64,000 nt of DNA from JAHOYW01 sp963664605. Lineage in GTDB: Bacteria > Verrucomicrobiota > Lentisphaeria > Victivallales > Victivallaceae. The DNA is taken from contig OY761536.1 in NCBI GenBank assembly GCA_963664605.1, forward strand, positions 2,542,001 through 2,606,000, in the 5' to 3' direction. The position numbers and the translations under genes were made by a program. The notes below the pieces were generated by a model, which did no database searches, was not told the origin of the DNA, and saw only the letters and a program-made list of their open reading frames with translations. Of this stretch, positions 24,251 through 33,160 are shown piece after piece. How positions within the stretch are numbered: the first letter of the stretch is position 1; every line of letters starts with the position of its first letter.

Positions 24251-25639
24251 ATGAGACCCAATATTGTATTCTTTTTTACAGATGATCAGCGTTTTGATAC
24301 TATTAATGCGCTTGGAAACGAAAAAATCATTACTCCTAATATAGACCGGCTGGTTAAAACAGGAGTAACTTTTACTCATGCCCACATACCCGGAGGAACG
24401 GTTGGCGCGGTATGCATGCCCAGTCGTGCGATGATTCACAGCGGGAAAAGCCTTTTCCACTTGCAGGATTCCGGCGCCAGCATACCGGACGAACATTCAT
24501 TGCTCGGTGAAACATTAAAAAACAACGGCTATCGCACCTTTGGAACCGGGAAATGGCACAATGGCGCTGAAGCTTACGCCAGGTCATTTACGGATGGCGA
24601 CGAAATATTTTTCGGCGGCATGAACGATCACTGGAATGTTCCGGCTTATCATTATGACCCGAGCGGTAAATATGATAAACAACTTCCGTATGTAAAAGAC
24701 TGGTTCTTTAAAAAAGATATTTCATATATTAACGCCGACCATGTGAACAACGGCAAACATTCGAGTGAAATTTTTGCCGATGCTTCAATAAATTTTATTG
24801 AAAACTATCATACCGATAATCCTTTTTTTATGTATGTTTCCTTTATGGCGCCGCACGATCCCCGCACTATGCCGGAGAAATTTCTGAAAATGTATGATGA
24901 TGTTGATATCGAACTTCCGCCTAACTTCACAGGAGGCCACTCTTTTGATAACGGCGCGTTGAAGATCAGGGATGAAATGTTAGCTGAATTTCCGCGCGAT
25001 CCTGATGAAATAAAAATGCACCTGAAAGAATATTACGCGATGATAACCCATGCAGACCATGAAATAGGCAGGATTATTGAAGCTTTGGAAGATGCCGGGA
25101 AATTTGAGAATACCATATTCATATTTGCCGGAGATAACGGTTTGGCATTAGGACAGCATGGCTTGATGGGGAAACAGAGCTGCTATGAACACAGCATGAG
25201 GATACCGCTGATTTTCTCCGGGCCCGGCATTCCACAAGGCGTAAAAAGTGATGCGCTCGTATATCTTTTGGATATCTTCCCGACCATATGTGATTTTCTT
25301 GATATTGAAAGACCGGACAATATAGATGGGATAAGCCTTAAGCCGTCTATAAAAAATCCTGAACAGAAAGTCCGGGACTGCGTATATTTAACTTATGGAA
25401 AAGTTCAGCGTGGTGTAAGCGATCAGGAATACAAACTGATAGAATACGTTATTGACGGCAAGCACACTATGACTCAGCTTTTCAATCTGAAAAATGATCC
25501 ATGGGAGCTGAATAATCTGGCTGAATCCGATGATTACAGCAAAAAACTTAATGAAATGCGTCTGAAATTATTCAAGCTCCGTGACGAATGGAATGATAAA
25601 AACACTCCATTCGGACAAACTTTCTGGAGTGCTTTTTAA
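24251..25639 (+). CDS. Sulfatase (S1 family, formylglycine type)
   Basis: 462 residues. GGAG at 24238-24241 points to ATG 24251 rather than 24236. Hydrolyses sulfate esters after Cys-to-formylglycine conversion. N-terminal P-N-I-V-F-F-F-T-D-D-Q-R gives the metal Asp pair; C55-M-P-S-R-A is the maturation motif; G-T-G-K-W-H near residue 100 and F-A-G-D-N-G near 295 are further active-site elements. No signal peptide, so it is probably cytoplasmic and acts on imported sugars. A maturase (anSME) is needed but absent here. Ends overlapping the stop of the SGNH gene on the other strand. Confidence 0.9.
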   Translation: MRPNIVFFFTDDQRFDTINALGNEKIITPNIDRLVKTGVTFTHAHIPGGTVGAVCMPSRAMIHSGKSLFHLQDSGASIPDEHSLLGETLKNNGYRTFGTGKWHNGAEAYARSFTDGDEIFFGGMNDHWNVPAYHYDPSGKYDKQLPYVKDWFFKKDISYINADHVNNGKHSSEIFADASINFIENYHTDNPFFMYVSFMAPHDPRTMPEKFLKMYDDVDIELPPNFTGGHSFDNGALKIRDEMLAEFPRDPDEIKMHLKEYYAMITHADHEIGRIIEALEDAGKFENTIFIFAGDNGLALGQHGLMGKQSCYEHSMRIPLIFSGPGIPQGVKSDALVYLLDIFPTICDFLDIERPDNIDGISLKPSIKNPEQKVRDCVYLTYGKVQRGVSDQEYKLIEYVIDGKHTMTQLFNLKNDPWELNNLAESDDYSKKLNEMRLKLFKLRDEWNDKNTPFGQTFWSAF

Positions 25640-26247
25640 AGGATTTTCTTTATAAAATCCGCAAGCATTCTGGCTTGTACTTCTTTTCCCTGCTCATTGT
25701 AATGTATTGCGTCAGTGGAGAAATATTCAACGTTTTTCTCCATTGGCGAGTACATATCTAAAACTGGAATATCCAAGTTTGCGGCAACTTTCGCGGCAAA
25801 GGCATTGCGTCTGATAACTCTCGGATTTTTCTCAGCGTTTAATTTATTCAAATCCTCTTTATTGCGAATCGGGGTTGATGTCCTCCATGCCAGTTTTTTG
25901 ACACGCTTGTTTAAATCTGTAATTGCTTCTTCAAGATTTTTTTCGTAAACTTCATCATCAATGTCAAAACCATGCAATCCATTATTGAATATTACTAAAT
26001 CGTAATCTCTGCAGCTAAACATATAGTTAAGTTCGCGCATATAATCAACGTCACTTACGCATTTAGCGGTGGCGAATGAATCAATGCAATACTCATCTTT
26101 TACTATATCATGGAGAAGTCTTTCATGACCGACGACAATCGAATCGCCAATCAAAAGAATACGGGCTTTACAGTTGTCCGGCGCGTCATTCCAGCGCATA
26201 TTTGTCCATTCAATGCTTTCACGTATTTCAGTTTTATCAATACTCAT
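25636..26247 (-). CDS. SGNH/GDSL-family hydrolase
   Basis: 203 residues, no signal peptide. I-L-L-I-G-D-S-I-V-V-G-H gives the block I nucleophile Ser near residue 36, N-N-G-L-H-G-F near 88 corresponds to block III, and D-A-I-H-Y-N near 180 is the Asp-x2-His pair. Probably a cytoplasmic esterase. Ten bases separate it from the GH36-like gene, its operon partner upstream. Its TAA overlaps the sulfatase stop by two bases (TTTAAA palindrome). Confidence 0.78.
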   Translation of the reverse strand: MSIDKTEIRESIEWTNMRWNDAPDNCKARILLIGDSIVVGHERLLHDIVKDEYCIDSFATAKCVSDVDYMRELNYMFSCRDYDLVIFNNGLHGFDIDDEVYEKNLEEAITDLNKRVKKLAWRTSTPIRNKEDLNKLNAEKNPRVIRRNAFAAKVAANLDIPVLDMYSPMEKNVEYFSTDAIHYNEQGKEVQARMLADFIKKIL

Positions 26248-26257
26248 AAGTTTTCCT

Positions 26258-28750
26258 TTATATTTTAATTTTTATTTGTCTTGGAAATCCAAGCGGATGT
26301 TGAAATGGAAGGGTTTTATCAAATCCGAATGGCGCCTTTGACGATTCTATGCTGCTGCGTGAAGGTGCTTCGAAACCGCTCAGCCATAACTCTATTTCAT
26401 TTTGCTCAAAATCGACATCTTCTATCTCCAGCCGGTAATGAGATTCTCCGCCATCAGCCAATCTGGATGAATAATATTTCTGCTCTTGAGCTGTAATCAG
26501 ATCAGGGTTTTTCCTTTCCCCATATCCTGGCTGGTTAACATGATGTTCACTCATAGGCATCATGCAGGCGCTGCTTTCGGCAAGTGGATAACGCGAGAAC
26601 ATTATTCTGGCGGATGATCTGGCTGCATCTATTCCTCTAATACCTATTTGCAATTCAAAGTCGCGCATGCGGTAAGGACATTTGATCATGAAATTGATTA
26701 TTGTTTTACGGCCTTGACGGTTTAGTTTCAAGTCAACTGCCTCAAGCTTGGGAATCTGGTATATTTCATTAATCAACGGACGGATGTTATCATCGATATT
26801 TAAAGTCGATGGAAAATAATTATGGTATTTGCCGTTTTCAAATCTGGTCATGAATTCTCTTTCAAAAGGCATATCCTGCATTTCCGAGTTAAAGATAAGC
26901 AGTGCGATACCATGCGCAGGCAGAGTGATTTCTTTATCAACAATTTTATAGTTCGGATAGAACTGGAGAACAGATTTAGTGCTGTGCGGCAATTCAAAAT
27001 CATCTGAGTTCAATTTAAAAACCCGGGGCAGGGGGAGTGGATTGCGTAAAATACACCATGACTGGTTTTCGCCGGGCTGCATAAAACCATAGACTTCCCC
27101 GTGACTTGGGATGCCGCCAACCATACGGCCATGCTTGACGAAAATATGTTCAGAATATTCCCGGCAGAATTTCATTACAGCCTTGAATGATTCTACCTGC
27201 CAGTCCTCAAGTTTTTCCGGCTGTAAAGTATATGCCAGGTAAGTACTTCCGCGCATGAATGAGAGCCAAAGGGCGTTTGTCCATGAAACCGGTTCTTCGA
27301 CAAAGGGGTTGCGCAAGGCATCCGGGAATTCATGATTATCAAAACAGTCCAGCGGAATCATTGATTTATCGCGCTGCAATACTGCGTAATAAAGCGAATC
27401 CCTGTGAGTAGCTGCTGCTTCGCGTTGATTTCTCGAAGGCAATGAGGTGAATTCGCTGTCGCCTGAATCGCATAGCCAAACATGACTGGCGTATTGCAGC
27501 CACCATGGAGATGTCCACCAGCCGTTCCGGGTGACGATTTCAGGATTTGTATTGAACATAGCCTTGGAAATTCGCGCCATCGCGTTAATTGTTCCCTGTC
27601 TAACATGATTGATCGTAGGATAGGCTTCGGCAAAATCAGGATTAGTCGCGCAATCATTATCCCAGTCTATTTTGAAATGGGTTGCCTTGAGATCAGTAAC
27701 TAACTTACAAAAGCGTTCGCGCAATATTTCCTCAAAGTTTTTGTCCATCATTACGCCGTAATCGCCAACGCTGTAAGCTGACCCCTGTCCTCTGCCGACC
27801 GCCATGTTCAGTGATTTCAGGTATTCCGGCGCAATTCCCATAGGGCCATTGTGGCTCAGCCATAAGCTAAGATCAACACCATTTGAGTTCATATATTCCT
27901 GCAGTTCTTTTAAGCCAGCATCGCCTTTCATATCCGCCTTGGCGCTGAAGATGCTCTGGCGGTCGTTCCAGCCTGCATCCAGGGTAAACACATCAGGTTT
28001 CAAGCCAAGTTTTGCAAACGCTTTGAAAAAACTCATATAGTTATCGTAGTGAACAGCGTATTCATAATTGCCGATATAGGGGTCACTCCAGAAAGTGCAG
28101 AAGGAAATCAAAGGTTTCCTAAGGGCAGGGAGCCGGATAGAATCCAGGTATTCGCGAAAGCTTTTAACAGGAGTGTCGCTCCAGGCAAAGACAGCCGCAA
28201 TATTTTCCAGAGAATCATCGTTCCATTGAGGATAATGACGCAGGTAATAATCCTGTCCGTTTTTGCAGACATTGAATGCGGCTGGATGTTCCAGCCCGAC
28301 GAAATATTTTTCACCGATCAGCGGGTAGCCGCATCCTGCTATAAAACCTGCGCCTTCTTCTTCTGCCCTTGCTTCAGTATTATTGCTGGAGGCATTGGGA
28401 ATGTAGCCGCAACGCTTTAAGTTGTCGTTTAACTGCTGGATATCGACATCAACATAATCGACGGTCTTTAAGATTTTATCCGAACTTATCCTGACTTCTT
28501 TCTTGAACCAGCATGACTCTGAAAGAGTGATAATAACTTCAAAATTAATACCTTCCGAGGAGAATTTCTGGCTTATGCTGCGGTTTTCCGTTTTGACTTC
28601 TTCGCATGGAACTGGGATGATTATTTGATTATCAATTGAAAGAGTGCAGGCCGGCCAGTCAAGCAGGAGTTTTTCACCTGAATTAAGATTGCTTACCTGT
28701 AGTCCGCCATTTGCAGATTCTATCTCTAAAAAACTATTTGTAATCTTCAT
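26258..28750 (-). CDS. Alpha-galactosidase-like glycoside hydrolase (GH36/clan D type)
   Basis: 830 residues from ATG 28750, which has AAGG at a proper distance; the ATG at 28765 does not. An N-terminal beta-sandwich (about 1-220) precedes a TIM barrel with D-V-F-T-L-D-A-G-W-N-D near residue 255, H-F-K-I-D-W-D-N-D near 360 (candidate nucleophile Asp), and L-C-D-S-G-D-S near 427 (candidate acid/base). A beta-rich C-terminal domain follows. These features fit clan GH-D, but the K-I-D-W pattern departs from classical GH36, so substrate and exact family are open. No signal peptide. Divergent from a GntR regulator. Confidence 0.7.
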   Translation of the reverse strand: MKITNSFLEIESANGGLQVSNLNSGEKLLLDWPACTLSIDNQIIIPVPCEEVKTENRSISQKFSSEGINFEVIITLSESCWFKKEVRISSDKILKTVDYVDVDIQQLNDNLKRCGYIPNASSNNTEARAEEEGAGFIAGCGYPLIGEKYFVGLEHPAAFNVCKNGQDYYLRHYPQWNDDSLENIAAVFAWSDTPVKSFREYLDSIRLPALRKPLISFCTFWSDPYIGNYEYAVHYDNYMSFFKAFAKLGLKPDVFTLDAGWNDRQSIFSAKADMKGDAGLKELQEYMNSNGVDLSLWLSHNGPMGIAPEYLKSLNMAVGRGQGSAYSVGDYGVMMDKNFEEILRERFCKLVTDLKATHFKIDWDNDCATNPDFAEAYPTINHVRQGTINAMARISKAMFNTNPEIVTRNGWWTSPWWLQYASHVWLCDSGDSEFTSLPSRNQREAAATHRDSLYYAVLQRDKSMIPLDCFDNHEFPDALRNPFVEEPVSWTNALWLSFMRGSTYLAYTLQPEKLEDWQVESFKAVMKFCREYSEHIFVKHGRMVGGIPSHGEVYGFMQPGENQSWCILRNPLPLPRVFKLNSDDFELPHSTKSVLQFYPNYKIVDKEITLPAHGIALLIFNSEMQDMPFEREFMTRFENGKYHNYFPSTLNIDDNIRPLINEIYQIPKLEAVDLKLNRQGRKTIINFMIKCPYRMRDFELQIGIRGIDAARSSARIMFSRYPLAESSACMMPMSEHHVNQPGYGERKNPDLITAQEQKYYSSRLADGGESHYRLEIEDVDFEQNEIELWLSGFEAPSRSSIESSKAPFGFDKTLPFQHPLGFPRQIKIKI

Positions 28751-28866
28751 GAATACCTTATTCATATTGTATAAAAAAACGATTAATACATTCTAGGCTC
28801 GAGCTTGAAATTTGCAACAATAAAAAGAAAAAAATGTAAAGAAATTTAAAAAGACCGGTTTTTATC

Positions 28867-28895
28867 TTGATTTTTTGCAAAAACGGTTCAATATT
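28867..28895 (+). promoter_or_regulatory. Putative promoter/operator of the GntR regulator
   Basis: TTGATT (28867-28872), 17-base spacer, AATATT (28890-28895). An imperfect inverted repeat, CCGGTTTTT at 28855-28863 and AAAAACGG at 28879-28886, straddles the -35 box and could be an autoregulatory operator. Confidence 0.35.
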
Positions 28896-28927
28896 AACAA
28901 GTATATTAATTTCCCAAGGAAGCAAAA

Positions 28928-29941
28928 ATGGCTCATGTTCCTAAATATGAAAAAGTAAAATCCATGATTTTAGCTGATATTCGCGCCGGAGTATACAAGA
29001 CGGGTGACCGCATACTGACACGAGAACAGTTGATTGAAAAATATTCTGTTACCCGGACAACAGTCGGGCAGGCTCTGAAACTTCTGGTTGATGCCGGAGT
29101 TTTGGTGACCTCTAAACGCGGGGGAACTGTAGTGACAGGCAAACGCATGCCTCTAAACGTCGCATTGGTTTCCACCTTAAGGGAATCCGGTATAAGTGAT
29201 ATTTTACGTGTTAATGAGGCTGAAAATTTTGGTATACTCCGGCCGCTGCTTGAAGCCGCTTCCGAATTCAATCTTAATTTTATCAATATTAATAATTTAA
29301 AACCAGATAATTTGGAATGGTGTTTAAAGCATGATTGTATTGTCTGGGTGATGCCGCCCGATAGATTTTTGAATAAATTGTCGAAATACAAAGACAAGGT
29401 TATAGTAATGAATCGTTATCATATAGAATTGAATTTCATTGCTACCAATCATCGTCAGGCGGTTCGTGAAATGACGGAATATAACCTGGCTAAAGCAGGA
29501 AAAGACTGTCAGGTATTTTTCCTGGACTCTTCAGAACGTGATGATTTTATTTATAGAGAGCGGCGTGAGGGATTTGTTGACGCCTGCCAGAAAGCTAATA
29601 AATTTTACCGGATATGTGACCTGTCAGTACCCGATTATGAATCCATGTTCGACTCTTTGATGGACATGTATTTTGATAAGGATAAAAATGTTCTGTTAGT
29701 TTCTCCATGTATGGCGTATACTGGCGCCGTATTGCGTATGGCCCGGCAGCGGGGGCTGATATTTGGCAGAAATTTCTTCTACTCCGATTTTGACAACCGG
29801 TATGCGTTGCGCAATACTGGTATTCAAATAGTTTCAGCGATCCAGAACTATGATGTAATGGGACACGAACTCGTCAAAGCTTTACGGAACTTTGGAGAAG
29901 AAAAGATACAGATATTTTCTCCCTATGAAATAGTTGTCTAA
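28928..29941 (+). CDS. GntR-family transcriptional regulator with sugar-binding-like C-terminus
   Basis: 337 residues; ATG 28928 after AAGGA. The winged helix spans residues 4-72 (Y-E-K-V-K-S-M-I-L-A-D-I, R-E-Q-L-I-E-K-Y-S-V-T-R-T-T-V, G-G-T-V-V). The remaining 260 residues resemble a LacI/periplasmic-binding-like effector domain rather than FadR or UTRA types. Such hybrids respond to sugars. Divergent from the GH36-like/SGNH operon, which it likely controls, probably also itself. Confidence 0.85.
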   Translation: MAHVPKYEKVKSMILADIRAGVYKTGDRILTREQLIEKYSVTRTTVGQALKLLVDAGVLVTSKRGGTVVTGKRMPLNVALVSTLRESGISDILRVNEAENFGILRPLLEAASEFNLNFININNLKPDNLEWCLKHDCIVWVMPPDRFLNKLSKYKDKVIVMNRYHIELNFIATNHRQAVREMTEYNLAKAGKDCQVFFLDSSERDDFIYRERREGFVDACQKANKFYRICDLSVPDYESMFDSLMDMYFDKDKNVLLVSPCMAYTGAVLRMARQRGLIFGRNFFYSDFDNRYALRNTGIQIVSAIQNYDVMGHELVKALRNFGEEKIQIFSPYEIVV

Positions 29942-29942
29942 T

Positions 29943-29977
29943 AAAAAAAGCCGCATTGATGGTCTTCAATGCGGCTT
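29943..29977 (-). terminator. Intrinsic terminator of the secretin operon
   Basis: A perfect 12-bp stem AAGCCGCATTGA (29948-29959) / TCAATGCGGCTT (29966-29977), followed on the minus strand by a U-run (29949-29943). It sits 17 bases beyond the stop at 29994 and just after the GntR stop. Confidence 0.88.
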
Positions 29978-29993
29978 CCTGTCAGAGTTTTAA

Positions 29994-31064
29994 TTATTTA
30001 TTGAAATTAATTATCTCATTATAGAATATTTTATCTTTCTGGTTGTCTGCCCGTAATATGTATTGAATACGGAACTTTGACGGCAGTTTGCTTTTGGTCC
30101 TGTATTTTGCCCCATCGATGACTGAGTATTTTGTTTCCTGTACAGTCTTATCTACAATCTTTTTAACCCGGTAGCGCCTGTTAAGACGACGTACCAAGGC
30201 GAATTGCAGCTTTAACGGTTTGCCGTTTATATCGGTAAACTTCAAAACTGATTTGCGGTCATACATACCGATTTCCTTTTTCAACTGGCGACAGAAGGCG
30301 ACAGTATTGTCATCAATTTTAAATACTGCGAAGAATCCGTGTTCATTGGCGGTTTTGTTGAGGAGTTGCCATCTCGGTGTTTTGATGACCTTTATCCATT
30401 TATCCAAGGTGCTTGTGTCCGGCAGTGTGCGTGTGGCTATGTTCTCAATTCCGCGTACTGAGTCCTGGATGTCATCGACTTTTTGGTCGAAGATCACTTT
30501 GTGACTGCCGTTGCTGGTAGAAGCAATCACCCGGAAATGACGTGGTATGGTTTTGAGTCTCAAGACATAACCGTTCAATTCCCTGGCTCTTATTATTTCA
30601 CCTTTATCATTGCAATATTGATATTCCTGTATTATTGAAGCGTTTTTCCCCCAGGCTTTAAGGCGGAGGTTTTTTCCGTCAATACCAACAATCTTCAATT
30701 GTAAATGTTGATCCAGCCCGGATTTGTGTCTGAAACAGAACGCAAGTTCACTGTTATCCATGCCAATATCGAATATAGCAAAATAGTAATTTCCCTTTTG
30801 TTCAGCAGTAAGCAGACGCCATTTATATAGATGGGTCATGTTTGTGAGCCAGTCGTTGAAATTGTTATAGACAGGCAGCTTATCAACGTGACGGCTTTCG
30901 AAGTAGCCGTTGGTCCAGTCTTCCGCGCCCGGGTCAATATCCGAGTCAGAATCGGCGTCCAGGTAAAAATTTCCCTGGAGAGGCGGATTGTCATATCCTT
31001 TGTTGCCTAGAAGTATTGACATTCCTATACATAGCACTCCGATAATTGTTAAAAACTTTTTCAT
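29994..31064 (-). CDS. Exported protein with two internal repeats, function unknown
   Basis: 356 residues; AAGGAG before ATG 31064. Signal peptide at residues 1-22. Two homologous halves are visible: W-R-L-L-T-A-E-Q...Y-Y-F-A-I-F-D-I near residue 80 with L-A-F-C-F, and W-Q-L-L-N-K-T-A...G-F-F-A-V-F-K-I near 238 with V-A-F-C-R. Each continues into G-I-D-G-K-N-L-R-L or D-I-N-G-K-P-L-K-L. Not recognised. Last gene of the secretin operon (30-base gap), so it may be a periplasmic partner of the two secretins. Confidence 0.7.
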   Translation of the reverse strand: MKKFLTIIGVLCIGMSILLGNKGYDNPPLQGNFYLDADSDSDIDPGAEDWTNGYFESRHVDKLPVYNNFNDWLTNMTHLYKWRLLTAEQKGNYYFAIFDIGMDNSELAFCFRHKSGLDQHLQLKIVGIDGKNLRLKAWGKNASIIQEYQYCNDKGEIIRARELNGYVLRLKTIPRHFRVIASTSNGSHKVIFDQKVDDIQDSVRGIENIATRTLPDTSTLDKWIKVIKTPRWQLLNKTANEHGFFAVFKIDDNTVAFCRQLKKEIGMYDRKSVLKFTDINGKPLKLQFALVRRLNRRYRVKKIVDKTVQETKYSVIDGAKYRTKSKLPSKFRIQYILRADNQKDKIFYNEIINFNK

Positions 31065-31094
31065 TTGAATTTCTCCTTGTTTTTATAATTATTA

Positions 31095-33146
31095 CTATAC
31101 TTTAGTCTGTGTTTTATTATTTTTCTCGTTTTTTTGAGTTTTTTTATCTTTAACTTTTGTGTTTCCAGCTTGTTTCTTGCCGTCTTTTTTGGGTTCTTCA
31201 TCGTATGAATTGAACTCTTTGTCGATTATCCATTGATTAAAGAAGTAATCGTTTTTATCGCCGACATTTTTAAACTTCAAGTTAAGCTTATATACGTCTC
31301 TGCTGATTTCAGCAGGCATCATGCTGTCCGGATATGATGGTTCCGCCTCACAGACTAGAATGATCTGTGAACGTTTGGTGGATTCTTTTTCAGTAGAAAA
31401 CAGATAGCCTATAAACGGCAGCCTGGACAGCAGCGGTACTCCGGTAACGCTGCGGACAACTTCCCGCTTACGTAAACCGCCAATCACAAATTGTTGTCTA
31501 TTGTTACCAATATGGACTTTTGTCTCGATGGTATTGTCTTGTGAAAGCCGCGGAGATCCGTCAGATGTCCACCCCATCAGGCTGACACTTGTCATTGCTA
31601 TATCCAGAACCGTAGCTTGACGGTTGACTATCGGATTTACGTGGATACTGAAACCAAATTGTCCCGGTTTCAATGCGAATTTAGTATTCTTTATTTGAGT
31701 CAAAGTCTGGTTTGGCTCAACAGTCACCCAATTATATTCTGAACTTGCGTCATGGGGATCCGGGTCGACATAGGTTTTCTTTTTTAATTTAAACCCGAAA
31801 ACGGTTATATTATCTCCGTAGTTTGTCCCGTTGCCGTCAATAAAAGAGTTACCTTTTACGGTCATTATATAACTGGTTGTCGGAACGCTGCCTGGATTTA
31901 CTTCAAGCACGCCGAGTGTGCAGTCATCGCTGGTTGCCATGGCAATACGGGTGCCGTCGCTTTTGTAAGCTTCAAGCTTGTAATCATCCCCGTTAGTAAA
32001 ACTTGTGCCGTAAGTAAAGCTGCCGCTTGCAAGGTATGTATCTTCTTGTATAGGTGTCCCTGCCATTTCATCTTCGCGTTCCACATTAAAGAAACCGGAT
32101 TGTTTAGTTATGTTCCCAGGCTGACGGTTACGAACGACTAGCTTCCCCTTGGTTAATATCTTGGCCTTACTTTTAGAAGCGAGGAAGTCGAGATAACGGG
32201 TATTCCACTTAGGATTGATATTAAAGAATTTTGTGCTGCTTGAGCCAGTTTTAGCAACTCCTTCGCCAAAAGTTCCTGCCCAGTTGCTGCGGTATCTTAA
32301 ACTGGCGTTGAACAAATCTGCGCCGTCATTATTTTTCCATGCCAGGAAGTCCGCTCCGATATCAGTGTCGTTTTCGGCGAATACTTCATAGACCTTATAA
32401 GTGAGCCTCACCTCCGGCAGCGGTACATCATACTGTGCCATCATGTAACGGATATTTTTAATTGTATAAAGCGGAGTGTAGAAGAACAGACTGTTAAGTC
32501 CTTTGTCTACCATTATTTTATCTTTACCTTTTTGAAGTTCGAGTTCCTCCGGGTTTGATTTTGTATTGGCGCCGACATTGGTAATCATTTCCATAAGTTC
32601 TGGCGCGGAACGGTACATCGGCCAGTACATATAACGTTTTGAACCTGATGAAGCCTGCATCTTGGGCTGATCAATAGTTTTAATAATGGTATCCAGGCCT
32701 TGTCCGTTCTTGGTGTCGGTGAAACGATAATCTTCAGCAGATACAATAATGAATTTTTCACCATTATTATATACGATACCGGTGACGTAAACGTCGTCTT
32801 CGTCAACACGGCGGGCTTCCACTGCGGCGAGGATATAGTCGCGCAAAGTATATGGATTACAATATTTTAATCTGTAAACTTTGGTAATCACGTAGGGGTC
32901 GGCATTGTCACGGATAAAATTAACCCTTTCGGTTTTTTTGTCAATATCCACATTAAGCCTTGCCAATACCAGAGTATTCAAGTAGGGGCGTGACGAGTTA
33001 GTGTTTTGTCCTCTTGGAATACCTCCAGTTGTTAGAGCCGTGCGGTCATATGAATTAGGCACTTGCGAAAACTGCAAGTCCTGTCCAAACAATCCTCCTG
33101 CCGCGATTACTAACAGCAGGCCGGTAAGCAGTAATGTTTTTCTCAT
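31095..33146 (-). CDS. Secretin-like outer-membrane protein (type II/III secretion superfamily)
   Basis: 683 residues; AAGGA before ATG 33146, signal peptide 1-21. Residues 55-160 form an N-domain (V-I-T-K-V-Y-R-L-K-Y-C-N, then F-I-I-V-S-A-E-D), and the C-terminal part has the secretin core ending V-P-L-L-S-R-L-P-F-I-G-Y-L-F near residue 590. A Lys-rich tail (residues about 650-683) is unusual for an outer-membrane protein. No GspE/F/C genes nearby. Paralogue of the gene 14 bases upstream. Likely forms or co-forms an outer-membrane pore. Confidence 0.8.
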   Translation of the reverse strand: MRKTLLLTGLLLVIAAGGLFGQDLQFSQVPNSYDRTALTTGGIPRGQNTNSSRPYLNTLVLARLNVDIDKKTERVNFIRDNADPYVITKVYRLKYCNPYTLRDYILAAVEARRVDEDDVYVTGIVYNNGEKFIIVSAEDYRFTDTKNGQGLDTIIKTIDQPKMQASSGSKRYMYWPMYRSAPELMEMITNVGANTKSNPEELELQKGKDKIMVDKGLNSLFFYTPLYTIKNIRYMMAQYDVPLPEVRLTYKVYEVFAENDTDIGADFLAWKNNDGADLFNASLRYRSNWAGTFGEGVAKTGSSSTKFFNINPKWNTRYLDFLASKSKAKILTKGKLVVRNRQPGNITKQSGFFNVEREDEMAGTPIQEDTYLASGSFTYGTSFTNGDDYKLEAYKSDGTRIAMATSDDCTLGVLEVNPGSVPTTSYIMTVKGNSFIDGNGTNYGDNITVFGFKLKKKTYVDPDPHDASSEYNWVTVEPNQTLTQIKNTKFALKPGQFGFSIHVNPIVNRQATVLDIAMTSVSLMGWTSDGSPRLSQDNTIETKVHIGNNRQQFVIGGLRKREVVRSVTGVPLLSRLPFIGYLFSTEKESTKRSQIILVCEAEPSYPDSMMPAEISRDVYKLNLKFKNVGDKNDYFFNQWIIDKEFNSYDEEPKKDGKKQAGNTKVKDKKTQKNEKNNKTQTKV

Positions 33147-33160
33147 TTTTATTCCTTAAA

